Assembly (NCBI RefSeq): GCF_002394865.1
Contig: NZ_DGUZ01000001.1
Coordinates: 169,073 to 233,072 of the forward strand
Source: Fibrobacter sp. UBA4297
GTDB taxonomy: Bacteria; Fibrobacterota; Fibrobacteria; Fibrobacterales; Fibrobacteraceae
Direction of reading: 5' to 3'
Length of the DNA stretch: 64,000 nucleotides
The notes below the pieces were generated by a model, which saw nothing but the letters and a program-made list of their open reading frames with translations, was not told where the DNA came from and ran no database searches. How positions within the stretch are numbered: position 1 is the stretch's first letter; each line of letters opens with the position of its first letter. Shown here in pieces: positions 1 through 8,484 of this stretch. The position numbers and the translations under genes are program-made.

Positions 1-38
1 GATTTGATGCTGTCTTCTGTATATTTCGTAGCTGCCAT
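1..38 (-). CDS. parE: 5' end of a topoisomerase IV subunit B (ParE/GyrB-like) gene, cut by the window edge
   Basis: Only the first 12 codons are present, reading MAATKYTEDSIK leftward off the window. This N-terminus, with KYTEDSIK just after the start, matches the form seen in ParE/GyrB-type ATPase subunits of Bacteroidota-like type II topoisomerases, where it leads into the ATP-binding fold. An AAAGAG ribosome site lies about 8 bases upstream of the ATG at 36-38. The call rests on a short match and needs the sequence left of the window; another GyrB-family protein is possible. Confidence 0.45.
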   Translation of the reverse strand, partial: MAATKYTEDSIK

Positions 39-342
39 TAATCAATCTCTTTAAAATTCAATTCCATATATAGCAAACGATTTTTCTGAGCAACCATAAT
101 TGTGCTTTTTGCGTTTGCTATGATCGTCAATCAAATATATAAAAATTTTAAATACTGCACGTAAGTGCATGTTGAATAGGCCAAAAAGAGGAGTGTAAAT
201 TGGTTTTCCTCCTAATTTTCAAATTCTCGCGCGGGTCATCTTTGCTGAAGTTGGAGCGCGTTGTGGCGATGTCGGTTTGACGTAACAGTTGATTTATTTT
301 ATTTTTGGTATCGGCTGTTGGGAGTTTTGAAGGAGAATTCTT
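39..342. other. AT-rich intergenic region with one long stem-loop
   Basis: No gene is supported here. An imperfect inverted repeat spans 72-119, with outer arms AGCAAACG and CGTTTGCT and an inner AGCA/TGCT pair. It lies upstream of the leftward parE-like gene, so it could sit in its promoter or leader region. No clear promoter was found. Confidence 0.4.
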
Positions 343-486
343 ATGGACGCAATTCAGGTTGCGCGTGAACGATTGAAACTTATCAAGCTGCTCGCCCAAA
401 ATGGCCGTGATATTGCTATGGGCAAGGTGATCCCCCAAAAAGATGTTTTCAAGTCTTTGGACCGCGAAGCCGCTATTCTTCCGTAA
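343..486 (+). CDS. Small protein of 47 residues resembling the tail of a Phd/YefM-type antitoxin
   Basis: A short reading frame begins at an ATG with a good AAGGAG site 6 bases upstream and ends at TAA. The product is mostly helical and contains GRDIAMGKVIPQKDVF, which resembles the C-terminal helix motif (D-I-A-x-G-x-x-x-x-x-x-x-x-F) common in Phd/YefM-type antitoxins. The usual N-terminal DNA-binding half is absent and no toxin gene follows; the next gene is a broken racemase. It may be a truncated antitoxin remnant or an independent small protein. The family link is by eye only. Confidence 0.4.
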   Translation: MDAIQVARERLKLIKLLAQNGRDIAMGKVIPQKDVFKSLDREAAILP

Positions 487-606
487 AATTGTTGCATCAT
501 TGACCCCCGTAAAGTCTTGTTTTTTTTGACATCTAAAAAATATTAGTTATTATTTCGTTGTATTTGGCTAATGAATGTTAGCTTGCGGTTAATAACGGAG
601 AAATTT

Positions 607-1213
607 ATGAAGACGGTTGGTTTGATTGGCGGAATGAGCTGGGAAAGTACAATCACGTACTATGATGTTTTGAATAAAGAAATTGTCAGCGCGTTGGGCG
701 GTTTTCACAGTGCAAAAATCTTGATGTACAGTGTCGATTTTGCTGAACTTGAGGCGAACATGTCCAATGGCAATTGGGAGGGCATTGCTGCTATTCTCGC
801 AGACGCGGCGAAATCATATCCCGATTCTGCACATTGCCGATGCGGTTGCCACAAGCGTTATTCGCGATGGCTTTACGAAAGTCGCGCTGATCGGCACTAA
901 ATTCACGATGACACAGGACTTTATCAAGGATCGCCTTAAGAGCGCTGGCCTCGAAGTGATTGTGCCGGACGCTCCAGATATTGAAATTGTGAACAACGTT
1001 ATTTTTAATGAACTTTGCTTGGGTAAGGTTCTCGGTTCGTCTCGTGCGGAATACCAGCGCATCATTGAGAGCTTAAAAGAACGTGGAGCTGAGTGCGTTA
1101 TTCTTGGTTGCACCGAAATCGGCATGCTTATCTCCGCAGAAGATAGCGTGCTCCCCGTGTACGATACGACCATCATCCATGCTAAAGAAGCCGCCCGCCA
1201 ATCGCTGGGTTGA
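607..1213 (+). pseudogene. Aspartate/glutamate racemase family gene, inactivated by an internal deletion with frameshift
   Basis: The first 70 codons (GLIGGMSWEST, then ILMYSVDFAELE) are a typical aspartate/glutamate racemase start, preceded by a GGAG site. Near 812-818 the frame changes and the protein resumes as IPILHIADAVATSVI and continues to the normal end, including the second catalytic cysteine in VILGCTEIGML. The family normally has about 30 residues between these parts, holding the first catalytic cysteine in a CTNTMH-type motif; none of that is here. So a deletion of about 90 bases, not a multiple of three, removed half of the active site. Racemase activity is very unlikely. A sequencing error would not explain the loss of a whole segment. 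Confidence 0.85.
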
Positions 1214-1354
1214 TTGTTCTATATGCTACACGATGTAGTATATGCAAAATTTTTGTGCGAAATTTTTAGAAAAACACCTAAATTTTGCAAAAAACTTTAA
1301 TTTTGTAGCATAAATAGACTTGATTTTTGAAAAAACGGTTTTATATTTTTTAAT

Positions 1355-2188
1355 ATGAAACCGATTGTCGAATATACCGATTTCCGCATGTACATGCGCG
1401 ATTACTACGAGGAACGCAAGCGCTGTTCCGCGTTCTCTTGGAGAGAATTCTCCAAGAACGCAGGATTCAGTTCTCCCTCGTACATGAAGGTTGTTTGCGA
1501 CGGTAAAAGCAAGTTGAGCCGTATCGGTGTGGAGCGCACGGGGGCTGCTATGGGGCTTGCTGGTTTTGAGATGGATTATTTCAGGGCAATGGTCAAGTTC
1601 GGCCAAGCCGAGACGGAAGAACGCAAAAAAAACGCCTACGAAGAAATGCTTTCTATCGCAAAGACGTACAAAGTCCGCACGATTGAAGGCGAGCTGTTCA
1701 AGTACTATGATACTTGGCACAACTCGGTCGTCAGGGAACTAGCTCCGATTATGCCGGGCGCCACTCCTGGCGAAATGGCGAAGATGTGTTATCCGCAAAT
1801 CTCTGCTGCGGAAGTTCGTGATTCTCTCGACTTTCTCACGAAATCGGGACTCCTGAAAAAAGAAGATGAAAATTTTGTCCAGTCCGAAACTTCGATCAAG
1901 GGCACAACGGATGCAACGCGACTTGCCATGAGAAATATGCACCGCCAAATGTCCAGACTTGCGACATCGGCACTTGAACTCCCCAAGGAAATTCGTAACT
2001 TTAGTGGAGTGACCATGGGGCTTTCGCGCGAGTCGTTCCATAAAATCGAATGTGTACTGCATGAATGCCGTCGCCAGATTATTGCCATCGCTGCTGAAGA
2101 AAAGAATATTGAACAAGTTTATCGCTTGAATTTGCAATTATTCCCCCTGACGAAAAACGTGAAGGAGAACGAAAATGAAGAAGTGTAG
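1355..2188 (+). CDS. TIGR02147 family protein (Fibrobacter paralogous family)
   Basis: The 277-residue product has the hallmarks of the TIGR02147 paralogous family of Fibrobacter: start MKPIVEYTDFRMYMRDYYEERK, then FSWREFSKNAGFSSPSYM, which resembles a helix-turn-helix, and a C-terminal DUF4423-like half with the stretch LAMRNMHRQMSRLA. Family members are thought to be regulators, but no target is known to me. Its last 14 bases overlap the next gene, whose ribosome site AAGGAG lies inside this gene, so the two are translationally coupled. This suggests that the protein acts with, or on, the downstream lipoprotein; that is inference. Confidence 0.85.
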   Translation: MKPIVEYTDFRMYMRDYYEERKRCSAFSWREFSKNAGFSSPSYMKVVCDGKSKLSRIGVERTGAAMGLAGFEMDYFRAMVKFGQAETEERKKNAYEEMLSIAKTYKVRTIEGELFKYYDTWHNSVVRELAPIMPGATPGEMAKMCYPQISAAEVRDSLDFLTKSGLLKKEDENFVQSETSIKGTTDATRLAMRNMHRQMSRLATSALELPKEIRNFSGVTMGLSRESFHKIECVLHECRRQIIAIAAEEKNIEQVYRLNLQLFPLTKNVKENENEEV

Positions 2189-3128
2189 TTTGTATGAACT
2201 TATAACGCTCACGCTAATCTTTTCGTTGAGCTTCTTTACGAGTTGCTCTTCGGATAAAGTTGCGGGTACGTCCGAAGATACGAATGAATTTGCTTATAGA
2301 GTTTCGTCGAGCTCCGAAGAGGAATTGTCTAGTTCGGGGAAAATGTCCTCAAGTTCTTGGGGTAACGCTCATCTTGGTATAGAGTCTAGCAGTTCTGTGA
2401 AATCTAGCAGTTCACGAGTCGTTTCCAGTTGTTCAAGTGCTGGATCCAGTAGCACGCGCACCATTTCGAGTAGTTCTCACGCAATCTCTAGCAGCTCGAA
2501 TGCTGAATCCTCGAATAGCTCGCAGCTAGAGTCTAGCAGCTCTTTAGATTCGGTAAATGAAGGCTCGGCATCTCCTAAAACGCTAGAGGATTATTTGAAG
2601 TTGCTCAATATCGCTTCGGATTTAGTTGTTGTTGAAATGTTGTCTGTGAAATTTGATTTTAATGATAATGTAAATCTAGAGCCGGAAAATCCAGTGCCGC
2701 CGGGAGTGACGGAATTCGATAGCCCGTGGCCGCTCAAAATTGTAAAACAAAACCTCTATGGACTGGAAGAATTTTTCCCGATGGCTTATAAGCACTTCCC
2801 GGAAATCATTGATGCGATCAAAAACGAGACTCTTGATGAAAACTGTGGGCTTTATATGTTAAATGTTTATGCGGACGGATTTTCAAGAGGCTATGTTGTT
2901 TCTGGTATTGCCAAGGATACCATCAAGGTACTCGATGTTCCGGCCGGAAACTGTAAAGCGATTCCGCCTACCGAAAAGGCTCGATTCCTGTTCTACTACT
3001 GTGGCGAAATTAGTAGCCATGCTGATGTGGTTCACGTTCCTGTTGAAATGAATTTGTCACAAAAATGTTCGGCTTTAAAATCTAATGAGGAATGGGTGAA
3101 TATAAAGTCACCAGTTCAAGCTAAATAG
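2175..3128 (+). CDS. Lipoprotein with serine-rich linker
   Basis: The 317-residue product starts with a lipoprotein signal peptide ending in SFFTSC (lipidated Cys near residue 24). Residues 40-130 are a serine-rich linker built from SSS blocks, as in many Fibrobacter surface proteins. The C-terminal 180 residues form a domain I do not recognise; it contains two to three cysteines that could pair. The start is fixed by AAGGAG eight bases upstream. It overlaps the TIGR02147 gene by 14 bases and is followed 26 bases later by a second lipoprotein gene, so the three probably form one operon. Likely location: periplasm or cell surface. Confidence 0.8.
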   Translation: MKKCSLYELITLTLIFSLSFFTSCSSDKVAGTSEDTNEFAYRVSSSSEEELSSSGKMSSSSWGNAHLGIESSSSVKSSSSRVVSSCSSAGSSSTRTISSSSHAISSSSNAESSNSSQLESSSSLDSVNEGSASPKTLEDYLKLLNIASDLVVVEMLSVKFDFNDNVNLEPENPVPPGVTEFDSPWPLKIVKQNLYGLEEFFPMAYKHFPEIIDAIKNETLDENCGLYMLNVYADGFSRGYVVSGIAKDTIKVLDVPAGNCKAIPPTEKARFLFYYCGEISSHADVVHVPVEMNLSQKCSALKSNEEWVNIKSPVQAK

Positions 3129-3154
3129 AATTTAATAAAAAAGGAGATATAATC

Positions 3155-4657
3155 ATGAAACCGATTAAATACATCGGCGCTACCTTGGTTGTAGCCGCCG
3201 CGTTTGGAATCGTGGCTTGCGATACTGATAACATCAGCGCTCCCGAGTACAATAATGTCAATTCCTCGGCTGTTGAACAGCTAAATCCGCTGCAGTCCTC
3301 CAGTTCCGAGGCGAAAATTCAACCGCTGTCAAGTAGCGAATTTGTTGAAAGTTCGTCTGCCAAAAGCGAAAGTTCGTCTTCAGTTGCGAATCTGTCCAGC
3401 TCAAGCATTTTTGAGACTTGCAAGCATGTGAGCGATAATGTGTGCGAACCTTGCCCCTCTGGTGAAACGTGTGCTTGCCATCCGTGTAGAATCGGCGTGG
3501 AGCATGAAAGCAGGGATTGCCTTACGGGCGCGACTCTTTATTGTCGTGAAGGCGAATGGAAGACCGTTGCAGAAATTTGTCCGAATGGCCGTTGGACTAC
3601 CCACTGTAACGGCATTTGGGCACAGGAGCCTGTTTGTTGTGAAGAAAAACTTGAGGAAACATGCCGTCACATCTCGGATTATGACGGCATGACCGCACAA
3701 GGTAACTGCGTGAATCAGAATGGCCGCACCGCAGTCGACTGTGTGACGGGGGAAAATTACGAATGTAAAAACAACAATTGGCAGCCGGTTGCCTGCATGG
3801 ACATCAAGCCGACTGAATGCAAGCCGGGAATGGTTGGTTGTGACTATCGCCTTTGCCAGCCGGACGGCGTCCGGGAAATTGCCGACTGCGAAAGTGGCGC
3901 AATTTACGTATGCAACGGCGAAATGTGGGAAATCAAGAAAACGGAAGAAAATCAGCATTGCGCTCGTGGCGAGCTTGAATATTGCGCCGCATGTTTTGAA
4001 GAAGGTGCGTTCAATGGTCATTACAAATGCGTTCAGGGCAAATGGCTAAAAATGGGCATGGGCGACGAAATCTGCGAACATATCACCGATTTCCGGTGCG
4101 CAGAAGGAAAGACGCGCTGCAGTATAGCTTGCGATGAAAACCTGCAAAAACGTACCCAGGACTGCAAAACGGGTGAAATGTATGTCTGCCAAAGTGGTTT
4201 ATGGACTTTAGAGCTTCTTGATTGTGATTCCGATGCTGACGGCTGCGGACGTGAAATTTTGCAGCCGACGTGCGATGCGCAAAATGGCGGTAATTGTGCA
4301 CTCCCGCTTATGGACTACGAACGCTGCGCTCGCGGAGAAAAGGAATTCTGCAATAGCAATAATAGCTGGTTGAGCGAGTCTTGTGAAGAAAGCGAATTGA
4401 GCAGGGACCTCCGCATTGAAATGCAGGATGGCTCTTACCGGTCTGAAAATTATATCTGCGTGAAAGGTCGCTGGGTGGAACGTTATAAATATTACGAATG
4501 CGGTGAAAAAGAATCTTGTGTCACGGCATCTGTGCGTTGCCCGAGTCTAGGTGTTGAGGGGACCGCTTGCAGTGAAAACGGTTCGTCCAAAGTTGTCGAC
4601 AGTTGCGCATTTACGTGTAGCAATGGCGTCTATAAGTATACGCCTGCACCGCTGTAA
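3155..4657 (+). CDS. Cysteine-rich repeat lipoprotein
   Basis: The 500-residue product begins with a lipoprotein signal peptide (lipobox GIVAC, Cys22), followed by a serine-rich linker to about residue 85. The rest is a run of about seven or eight disulfide-type repeats of roughly 45-60 residues, each holding a core like DC-x-TG-x-x-Y-x-C-x-x-x-x-W (for example DCLTGATLYCREGEW, DCVTGENYECKNNNW, DCKTGEMYVCQSGLW). Cysteine content is very high, so the protein is surely exported and oxidised. I do not know the family's function; binding or structural roles at the surface are possible. A strong AAGGAGAT site precedes the ATG. It is the last gene before the terminator at 4691. Confidence 0.85.
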   Translation: MKPIKYIGATLVVAAAFGIVACDTDNISAPEYNNVNSSAVEQLNPLQSSSSEAKIQPLSSSEFVESSSAKSESSSSVANLSSSSIFETCKHVSDNVCEPCPSGETCACHPCRIGVEHESRDCLTGATLYCREGEWKTVAEICPNGRWTTHCNGIWAQEPVCCEEKLEETCRHISDYDGMTAQGNCVNQNGRTAVDCVTGENYECKNNNWQPVACMDIKPTECKPGMVGCDYRLCQPDGVREIADCESGAIYVCNGEMWEIKKTEENQHCARGELEYCAACFEEGAFNGHYKCVQGKWLKMGMGDEICEHITDFRCAEGKTRCSIACDENLQKRTQDCKTGEMYVCQSGLWTLELLDCDSDADGCGREILQPTCDAQNGGNCALPLMDYERCARGEKEFCNSNNSWLSESCEESELSRDLRIEMQDGSYRSENYICVKGRWVERYKYYECGEKESCVTASVRCPSLGVEGTACSENGSSKVVDSCAFTCSNGVYKYTPAPL

Positions 4658-4690
4658 TTTTAGATTTTAAATAAATTGCAACGAAGCTGA

Positions 4691-4725
4691 AAAATCCATT
4701 GGGCTGTGCTCAATGGATTTTTATT
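4691..4725. terminator. Rho-independent terminator, usable in both directions
   Basis: A 10-bp stem AAATCCATTG / CAATGGATTT with a 9-base loop is followed by a T-run. The A-run on the other side gives a T-run for the leftward gene as well. It separates the lipoprotein operon from the two convergent leftward genes. Confidence 0.85.
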
Positions 4726-4749
4726 TTGGGGGAGGAGGCAAGAAAAATT

Positions 4750-5193
4750 TTAAATCTTGGGGCCTTTGGGGAGCGGAATGTGCTCGTTTGGACGTGGAAC
4801 ATCGAACGGCGGATTTTCGGGCTTGTGCTTTTCCCGTTCTTCGCGATTCTTTTCGAGAGGCCCTTTTCCGTTGTTGAACAGGTTCTCTCGTGCGTTGACT
4901 TTGCTCTCGTTTAAGACGTTGCTCGTTTTTTGCAGGTTGATGTCTTGCTGGATATCCTTGATTTCGGCTTGGGCGTTTGCTTTGATGTCCGAAAGGATTT
5001 GTTGCCGCGCCTGCTTGCGCTCTTCACGTAAGCGCTGCCAGTCTTCTTTCTGCTTCTGTCCAAGGTTTGGAACGTCTTGCGTCATTTCGGACCTTTCTGC
5101 GGGTGTAGCGATATCAGATTCCGGTTGGGCAAACGGAACCGTTACGAATACCGAGCTGGTCAAAAGTGCAATAAGTTTGTTTGCGTTTTTCAT
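4750..5193 (-). CDS. Secreted, highly charged protein of unknown function
   Basis: The 147-residue product has a signal peptide (cleavage likely after PFAQ near residue 23), then a Gln/Lys/Glu-rich helical region from about residue 40 to 90 that looks like a coiled coil, and a Pro-rich C-terminal tail. I recognise no domain. It follows the larger AE/K-rich gene on the same strand with a terminator-like hairpin between them, so it may get only part of the upstream transcription. Both proteins are exported and extremely charged, which suggests a joint structural role; this is inference. Confidence 0.65.
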   Translation of the reverse strand: MKNANKLIALLTSSVFVTVPFAQPESDIATPAERSEMTQDVPNLGQKQKEDWQRLREERKQARQQILSDIKANAQAEIKDIQQDINLQKTSNVLNESKVNARENLFNNGKGPLEKNREEREKHKPENPPFDVPRPNEHIPLPKGPKI

Positions 5194-5215
5194 AGCGTTA
5201 ACCTTGAAAAGACTC

Positions 5216-5254
5216 GGAAAAAAGAGGGCGACGGTTGCTCCCGTCGCCCAGTTT
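5216..5254 (-). terminator. Intrinsic terminator or attenuator between two leftward genes
   Basis: A GGGCGACGG / CCCGTCGCCC stem with a 5-base loop is followed on the minus strand by a T-run. It would stop most transcription leaving the gene at 5271-6149 before the next gene at 5193. The opposite side also carries a T-run, so it may act in both directions. Confidence 0.8.
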
Positions 5255-5270
5255 TTTAGGAGGAAAGTCC

Positions 5271-6149
5271 TTATTCAACCTGTGCTACGGTCTTTTCTTC
5301 TTTTACGGCTTCTTTTTCTGCTTTCTGTGCTTCGCGTTCAGCCTTCTTTGCCTCGAGTTCTGCCTTGCGGGCTTCACGTTCGGCTTTCAGAGCTTCTTCG
5401 CGTTCAGCGCGCTGTGCTTCGAGCTCAGCCTTCTTAGCTTCCATTTCAGCCTTGCGAGCTTCGCGTTCGGCCTTCAAAGCTTCTTCGCGTTCTGCGCGCT
5501 GAGCTTCGAGTTCAGCACGCTTGGCTTCCATTTCGGCCTTCTTAGCTTCGCGTTCAGCTTTCAGAGCTTCTTCGCGTTCTGCGCGTTGTGCTTCGAGTTC
5601 GGCACGCTTGGCTTCCATTTCGGCCTTCTTTGCTTCGCGTTCGGCCTTGCGGGCTTCTTCACGTTCAGCACGCTTAGCTTCTTCTTCGGCGCGCTTGGCT
5701 TCCATTTCGGCTTTCTTAGCTTCGCGTTCAGCTTTCAAAGCTTCTTCACGTTCTGCACGCTTTGCTTCGGCTTCAGCCTTCTTTGCTTCATGTTCGGCCT
5801 TCTTGGCTTCCATTTCAGCCTTGTGAGCTTCGCGTTCTGCCTGGAGTTCTTCTTCCGTCTTCGGGGTCGGCGGGAGAATTTCCGGCTTCGGCGGCTTCGG
5901 GGCTTCTACCTTGGCTTCGTCCTTTTCGAGCTTGATTTTGTCGAGGAGACCCTTGCGGGCTTCCTTGCTTTCTTCGCGCATCTTCTTGAAGTCTGCCTTG
6001 TCGACAACTTCAGCTTGGACTTCTTCCGAAATTTCAGCGGAGATTTCGGCCTTGACGCTCTTCATGTCAGAAACATCGCTCTTGGCGGATGCAGTGGCAA
6101 AGAAGGCGAGCGTAGAGATTGTGAGGATTGCAATGAATTTTGATTTCAT
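5271..6149 (-). CDS. Secreted Lys/Ala/Glu-rich helical repeat protein
   Basis: The 292-residue product has a signal peptide (ATASA, about residue 22) and then a region of about 190 residues made almost only of A, E, K and R. The repeat unit is 29 residues (AEREAKK, AEMEAKR, AELEAQR plus an 8-residue step), present about five times and mirrored in the DNA as near-identical 87-bp tandem units. Such sequence forms a long coiled coil or a single charged alpha-helix. Function is unknown; a periplasmic spacer or cell-wall-binding rod is conceivable. Repeat number may vary between strains because the DNA repeats can recombine. Confidence 0.75.
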   Translation of the reverse strand: MKSKFIAILTISTLAFFATASAKSDVSDMKSVKAEISAEISEEVQAEVVDKADFKKMREESKEARKGLLDKIKLEKDEAKVEAPKPPKPEILPPTPKTEEELQAEREAHKAEMEAKKAEHEAKKAEAEAKRAEREEALKAEREAKKAEMEAKRAEEEAKRAEREEARKAEREAKKAEMEAKRAELEAQRAEREEALKAEREAKKAEMEAKRAELEAQRAEREEALKAEREARKAEMEAKKAELEAQRAEREEALKAEREARKAELEAKKAEREAQKAEKEAVKEEKTVAQVE

Positions 6150-6568
6150 GATTCTTCCTATGATTGAGGTGGATTCTTGTTTTACACCCTCTCTTTAGCA
6201 AGAACCGTGCCAGTTTTTGAAAAATGCCGAAATTGCATGAAATTCGCCACTTTTGCACGGAAATACCGATTCTTTTGCCATAAAGCCCATAAAAAAACGA
6301 GGTAATTCGCCTCAGCGGGGACAAAAGTTCCGAAAATTTATTGGGTTGTTGGTTTTGGGTCAATGGTTCTTAGATTATAAACCAATAACTAATGACCAAT
6401 GACTAAAGGCCTCCGCCTTGCTTTTGCGTTCGCAATTTTGTACATTGACTCCGCAACTTATTATATCGTTTCTTAGATCCTTAATATTATCCCGGGCAGG
6501 GGCCGCAATTGTAGCGCCAAAGAGCGTTCGCATTGAAAAAGCGGGCATGCGCATTTTAGGAGAATCGT
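6150..6568. other. Divergent intergenic region with one AT-rich repeat element
   Basis: No gene is supported. It holds the promoters of the leftward helical protein and the rightward secretin operon. At 6371-6420 it contains a copy of the CTAATGACCAATGACTA-type repeat that recurs through the window, here followed by the small hairpin AAGGCCTCCGCCTT. Confidence 0.6.
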
Positions 6569-8362
6569 ATGCTTCTAAGGATTCTGGGAATTTCCCTTTT
6601 GACATTGTTGTTGTCTTCGTCGCTGGCGGGCGCTTCGTCTTCGGTTGCGCGTTCTGTTAGTACGCCGAAAACGTTCTCGAGGTCTGCTCGGACTTCATCG
6701 GGGGCGGTTACGCTTGATTTTGCTGATGTCGCGCTCTCGGAGGTGGCGCGGACTCTTTCGCTTGCGTATGGGACGTCAATTTTGACGGATGATGCGGGCG
6801 ATGTGCACGTGACATTTCACTTGGAGGGCGTGGGGCTTTTTGAAGGGCTGACTTCGCTTTGTGCGGCACATGGGCTGGATTTGGTGCTGGAGGGCCGTGT
6901 GTACCATATTCGGCGCTCGCGCGTGCAGAATGGTTCGATTGCGCTTACGGATTCTGGGGTGGTCGTTGATGTTAAAAACATGAATGTGCGCGAGTTTGTG
7001 AAGGAATTTGGACTGAATACGGGCGTGAATGTGCTTGCGGATTATGACGTGGATGGCGTGGTGACGGGAAACCTGAGGCGAATGGTTCCGGAAAAGGCGT
7101 TTCGTGTGCTGATGGAGTCGAACGGTTTTAAGGTGCGTGGCGAGCGCGGGTGCTTGCGTGTCTCGCGTGGGGGAAGGGCTGTGTCTGGGGTGTTGCGCAA
7201 TGACTCGCCGGAAGTGGAAATTTCTGTGGAACGTGCAGGCGACCTTTATTCGGTGGATTTGCAGTCTGCTCCGCTCAAGACGGTGCTCAAGGCGGTTACA
7301 GAAGAGGCTGGGCTCAATTTGGCGGTCTATGGCGACTTGAATGAAACGGTGCAAATGTCGTTCAAGGATGTTTCTCTACCGGAACTTTTAGCGTCGCTTT
7401 TTCGCGGGAGTGCATTTGCGTTTCGGCTGGATTCAACGTCGCTTCTGGTTTCGGAGGCGGGGGCAAAGGCGATTGCCGGCGTGCGAGTATTCCCGCTAAA
7501 GCATGCATCACCCGAGAAAGCGATGGCTCAACTTTCGAAATTTATGAAGGGGGCGGAACTGAATGCTTCGGAATATCGCGAGCAGAATGCAATTGTGCTT
7601 GGCGGTTCGCCGCAGGCGATGGCGCGTGCTGAGGAGTTCTTGAAGATGATTGACGTACCTCAAATGCAGGTGACGCTTGCGTGTGTGATTGTGGAGTTTC
7701 GCAAGGGGCGCGGCTTTGCAATTGGCGTGCGGAGCGGGGCAACGCGGAATGTGGGCGAGCGCGATATCCAGGTGCGTGGCTTCTTTGATTTCTTGGGCAA
7801 GGATATTTCGAAATCGGGGGCGTTCGGAAAAATCGGAATCTTGCCGGATCGCTTTGAGCTGGAACTCTCGTCCATGGAAGAGAACAACGAGGCGAAGGTA
7901 CTTGCACGACCGCGCGTGACAACGTTGAACGGCAACAAGGCGGAACTTAACGTGACGAATACGGTCTATTATCTTGTCAGTCAAGTTTCTGCGGATGGGT
8001 ATCCGATTACGGATTATCGCTCGTTTAACGATGGCATTTCGCTAGAGCTTACGCCGACAATGACGCAGGATGGCTTAATAACGTTGTCTGTGTCGCCGGA
8101 AATCAAGACGGCGGGCAGGAGCACGGGCGATGGGCCGCGGGACATCAGTTCACGGAATATGAAAACGACGGTGGTGTTGCGTGACGGTGAAACGCTTTGT
8201 TTGGGCGGACTCATTCGCAAGAACAAGACGGAGGTGCGGCAAGCGGTACCGTTTTTGGGGAGTATCCCGTTGCTTGGACGCTTGTTTAGCTACACCTCCG
8301 AAGAAGAGGATGAAAGTGAACTTGCGATTTTCATTACGCCAACAGTTGAAGTTAAACGATAA
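6569..8362 (+). CDS. Secretin (GspD/PilQ-like outer-membrane channel)
   Basis: The 597-residue product has a signal peptide (about residue 22) and three STN/N-domain-like units in tandem (about 45-110, 125-195 and 225-290). A secretin_N segment begins near residue 310 (RVFPLKHASPEKAM). The C-terminal secretin domain contains VLRDGETLCLGGLI and PFLGSIPLLGRLF, the usual signature. This protein forms the outer-membrane pore of type II secretion or type IV pilus systems. An AGGAG site precedes the ATG. It heads a five-gene run with prepilins, which supports the assignment; the exact system (T2SS or T4P) cannot be settled, because no ATPase or inner-membrane platform gene is nearby. Confidence 0.9.
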   Translation: MLLRILGISLLTLLLSSSLAGASSSVARSVSTPKTFSRSARTSSGAVTLDFADVALSEVARTLSLAYGTSILTDDAGDVHVTFHLEGVGLFEGLTSLCAAHGLDLVLEGRVYHIRRSRVQNGSIALTDSGVVVDVKNMNVREFVKEFGLNTGVNVLADYDVDGVVTGNLRRMVPEKAFRVLMESNGFKVRGERGCLRVSRGGRAVSGVLRNDSPEVEISVERAGDLYSVDLQSAPLKTVLKAVTEEAGLNLAVYGDLNETVQMSFKDVSLPELLASLFRGSAFAFRLDSTSLLVSEAGAKAIAGVRVFPLKHASPEKAMAQLSKFMKGAELNASEYREQNAIVLGGSPQAMARAEEFLKMIDVPQMQVTLACVIVEFRKGRGFAIGVRSGATRNVGERDIQVRGFFDFLGKDISKSGAFGKIGILPDRFELELSSMEENNEAKVLARPRVTTLNGNKAELNVTNTVYYLVSQVSADGYPITDYRSFNDGISLELTPTMTQDGLITLSVSPEIKTAGRSTGDGPRDISSRNMKTTVVLRDGETLCLGGLIRKNKTEVRQAVPFLGSIPLLGRLFSYTSEEEDESELAIFITPTVEVKR

Positions 8363-8376
8363 ATGTTTTTTTCTTC

Positions 8377-8400
8377 GTCATCCTGACCCTGAAAGGGGAA
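8377..8400. repeat. GTCATCC..GG palindromic repeat fragment
   Basis: CGTCATCCTGACCCTGAAAG begins a short imperfect palindrome in the gap after the secretin. Its left arm matches that of the GTCATCC..GGATCC family found elsewhere inside genes at 35099, 50455 and 54854. Confidence 0.5.
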
Positions 8401-8424
8401 GACAACTCAGAAGGCGAGTGTTGC

Positions 8425-8446
8425 AAAAATGAGTTTACTCATTTTT
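8425..8446 (+). terminator. Possible weak intrinsic terminator or attenuator in the secretin operon
   Basis: CAAAAATGAG TTTA CTCATTTTTA forms a stem with a T-run. It lies 60 bases after the secretin stop and just before the next gene of the same operon, so it may lower downstream expression. A second hairpin, GGGGCTTTAGCCCC at about 8466-8480, follows directly. Confidence 0.5.
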
Positions 8447-8484
8447 ATAACCGAGCCAAAGAGTTGGGGCTTTAGCCCCATCCA

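Noticed and set aside
148..438. 96-codon leftward frame near the left edge
   Set aside because: No ribosome site or motif, and it overlaps the better supported small plus-strand gene at 343-486.
5235..6143. 302-codon Phe/Leu-rich open frame opposite the helical repeat protein
   Set aside because: The Phe/Ser pattern is simply the reverse complement of the Glu/Ala/Lys repeat; no start signal.
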